A stretch of 19,415 bases of DNA from Entamoeba invadens IP1. Taxonomy: Eukaryota; Evosea; Mastigamoebida; Endamoebidae. Of this stretch, positions 18,310 through 19,415 are shown piece by piece. A program made the position numbers and the translations under genes. Position 1 is the first letter of the stretch. Each line of letters starts with the position of its first letter. The notes below the pieces were generated by a model. It ran no database searches. It saw nothing but the letters and a program-made list of their open reading frames with translations, and was not told the origin of the DNA. The DNA is taken from the NCBI RefSeq assembly GCF_000330505.1, contig NW_004440265.1, forward strand, positions 24,227 through 43,641, read 5' to 3'.

Positions 18310-18483
18310 TTTTTGATGATAAAAACGTTCAATTATTTCTTTTTTTTGAACTTCGTTTTTGTATTAACCGGCCAATAGTATTTTTTTTCTTGGGCAAAAT
18401 GCACTAGACGCAAAAAATGCGTTTTTTTCCCTATAAATATAAAAATGAGAAAAAAATCTAAAAATAATCTACATATAAATTTG

Positions 18484-18640
18484 CTATTGTTTGAAAAGGC
18501 ATCTTTCAGCAGTTTTCACATTGTCGACATACAGCAAGAGATTAGACACCAAATTTTTACAACTATTATAATGCAATTTCAACTTTAGGTCTGAAATATA
18601 ATCGACCACTTTTTTCACAGACACTAGTAATGAGTAGAAA
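18484..18640 (-). pseudogene. Possible gene fragment
   Basis: The minus strand reads an open stretch of about 50 codons ending at a TAG at 18484-18486. It includes VKKVVDYISDLKLKLHYNS and NLVSNLLLYVDNVKTAERC. There is no start codon and stops lie just upstream. Its composition is more protein-like than the surroundings, but no family is recognised and it may be chance. Confidence 0.2.
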
Positions 18641-19183
18641 AATCTTTATTATAACTGTAACAACATCGGAGTAGCAAGACAAACTTATTAAACTGGAAAA
18701 CAAAATTCGGATTTGGTTTTTTTTTCATTTTTGCTAAATACTCAGGATTTTATGCAAATCATTTTTTCTTAATAAATAATATTTTGGGCAAAAATGCTTT
18801 TTTGAAGAAAAAGTTCAATAAAATAAGAAGGAAAAAAAATATAAAATTGTTTTTTCGAATAAAAGTTTCTCTTTTTAAGACTGAAAAATTTAAGAAAGTT
18901 TTGAGTCTTATTTTTGTCCCAAAAGTACAATTTTAAAAAATATGTTAGACAAACGAAAACAAATCATAATTTTGATATTTCATTTGAAATAGTAAGTTAT
19001 TATAACAAACAAAAAAAAATCCAAAAAATACATTTTAATTGTCAAATATTAAAATAAATTATTATTATTATAGTTTTATTTATAAAATATTATAGAATTT
19101 ACAACCAAACCAAATATAAAGCCAAAGTTTATTGTTAAAAAAAAAAACTGTCTATAAAAATAATAATAAACTAAAAACATCGA

Positions 19184-19415
19184 ATGAATAAATACGAGCT
19201 GATTGCATTAGCTTTGCAAAGTGGAAAACACTTTTCAGAAATTGAAAAGTTGTTCAAAATGTCTCCCAAAAAGTTGCAAGAATCGCAAAATGTTTAAAGA
19301 ATGGAGAACCAATAAAGGTATTAAAGAGGGGAAGAAAGAAAATAACATTTGATGTCGAAAAACTGATTCACAAAATTACAACTAAAAATCATTTGTCTTC
19401 TTGTAAAGAAGTTTC
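19184..19415 (+). pseudogene. Tc1/mariner-like transposase, 5' part
   Basis: This is the start of a cut-and-paste transposase that runs off the right edge. From an ATG at 19184 the frame reads MNKYELIALALQSGKHFSEI and onwards to MSPKK, a helix-turn-helix of the kind that opens Tc1/mariner enzymes, then meets a TAA near 19290. A one-base frameshift at about 19270 restores the sequence as VARIAKCLKNGEPIKVL, followed by a basic GR-type linker (KRGRKKITFD) and a second helix-turn-helix start (VEKLIHKITTKNHLSSCKEV). The paired HTH with an intervening GRxxK linker is the family signature; the DDE core lies beyond the window. I could not find its inverted repeat upstream. The break could be a real lesion or an assembly error. 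Confidence 0.6.

Larger units (their letters stand above)
18053..19183. other. Sparse A+T-rich spacer with small repeats
   Basis: There is no intact gene. It holds a hairpin at 18286-18309 (GAACAAAAA pairing TTTTTGTTC), a small stem ACGCA/TGCGT at 18408-18422, two direct copies of a TTGGGCAAAAtGC-like motif (about 18391 and 18784), several copies of ATAAATTATTATA, and a short coding-like fragment at 18484-18640 on the minus strand. Confidence 0.5.

Overview
This is A+T-rich eukaryotic DNA, most likely from an Entamoeba species. The best evidence is the relic of a receptor-like transmembrane kinase (TMK): a very long CXXC-rich ectodomain, one membrane segment and a cytosolic kinase, an architecture characteristic of Entamoeba. 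Supporting evidence is a TLDc-domain gene with a coiled-coil N-terminus, short intergenic 5' leaders with ATTTAAA boxes about 40 nt before the start codons, and several cut-and-paste DNA transposons. DNA transposons of these types are known to be common in E. invadens and E. moshkovskii and scarce in E. histolytica, so an E. invadens-like genome is the best guess. The species is an inference.

Layout. 1-4.6 kb holds three decayed, unrecognised protein genes on the minus strand (about 265-1194, 2961-3327, 4075-4620), a G-quadruplex-type G-run cluster (1120-1164) and a 174-bp palindromic MITE with TA flanks (1882-2055). 4.6-7.45 kb holds a second MITE (4713-4874) and a pogo/Tigger-type (DDE_1) transposon whose transposase (minus strand, 7086 to about 5133) carries several stops and frameshifts; candidate inverted repeats lie at 4959-4969 and 7429-7439. 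At 7620-7689 is a tRNA-shaped sequence with a UCU (Arg) anticodon, followed at once by a T6 terminator, with damaged D and T stems. 7747-10071 is a complete-ended piggyBac element with TTAA target duplications and 15-bp terminal inverted repeats; its transposase is dead. 10.66-16.58 kb is the TMK pseudogene on the plus strand, with eight tandem units of about 219 bp in its Cys-rich part and an open 356-codon C-terminal segment containing the kinase domain. 17012-18004 (minus) is the only clearly intact protein gene, a 330-aa TLDc protein. The last 1.4 kb is sparse and ends in the broken 5' part of a Tc1/mariner-like transposase that runs off the window.

The window does not encode a pathway. 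It is a low-density region in which one live housekeeping-type gene sits among gene relics and fossils of three DNA-transposon superfamilies. I found no unmistakable new biological system. The observations most worth checking are the tRNA-Arg relic beside the piggyBac insertion, the G-run cluster, the two MITEs, the piggyBac and pogo element boundaries, and the TMK relic whose kinase segment stays open although its DFG motif is changed to DFE.
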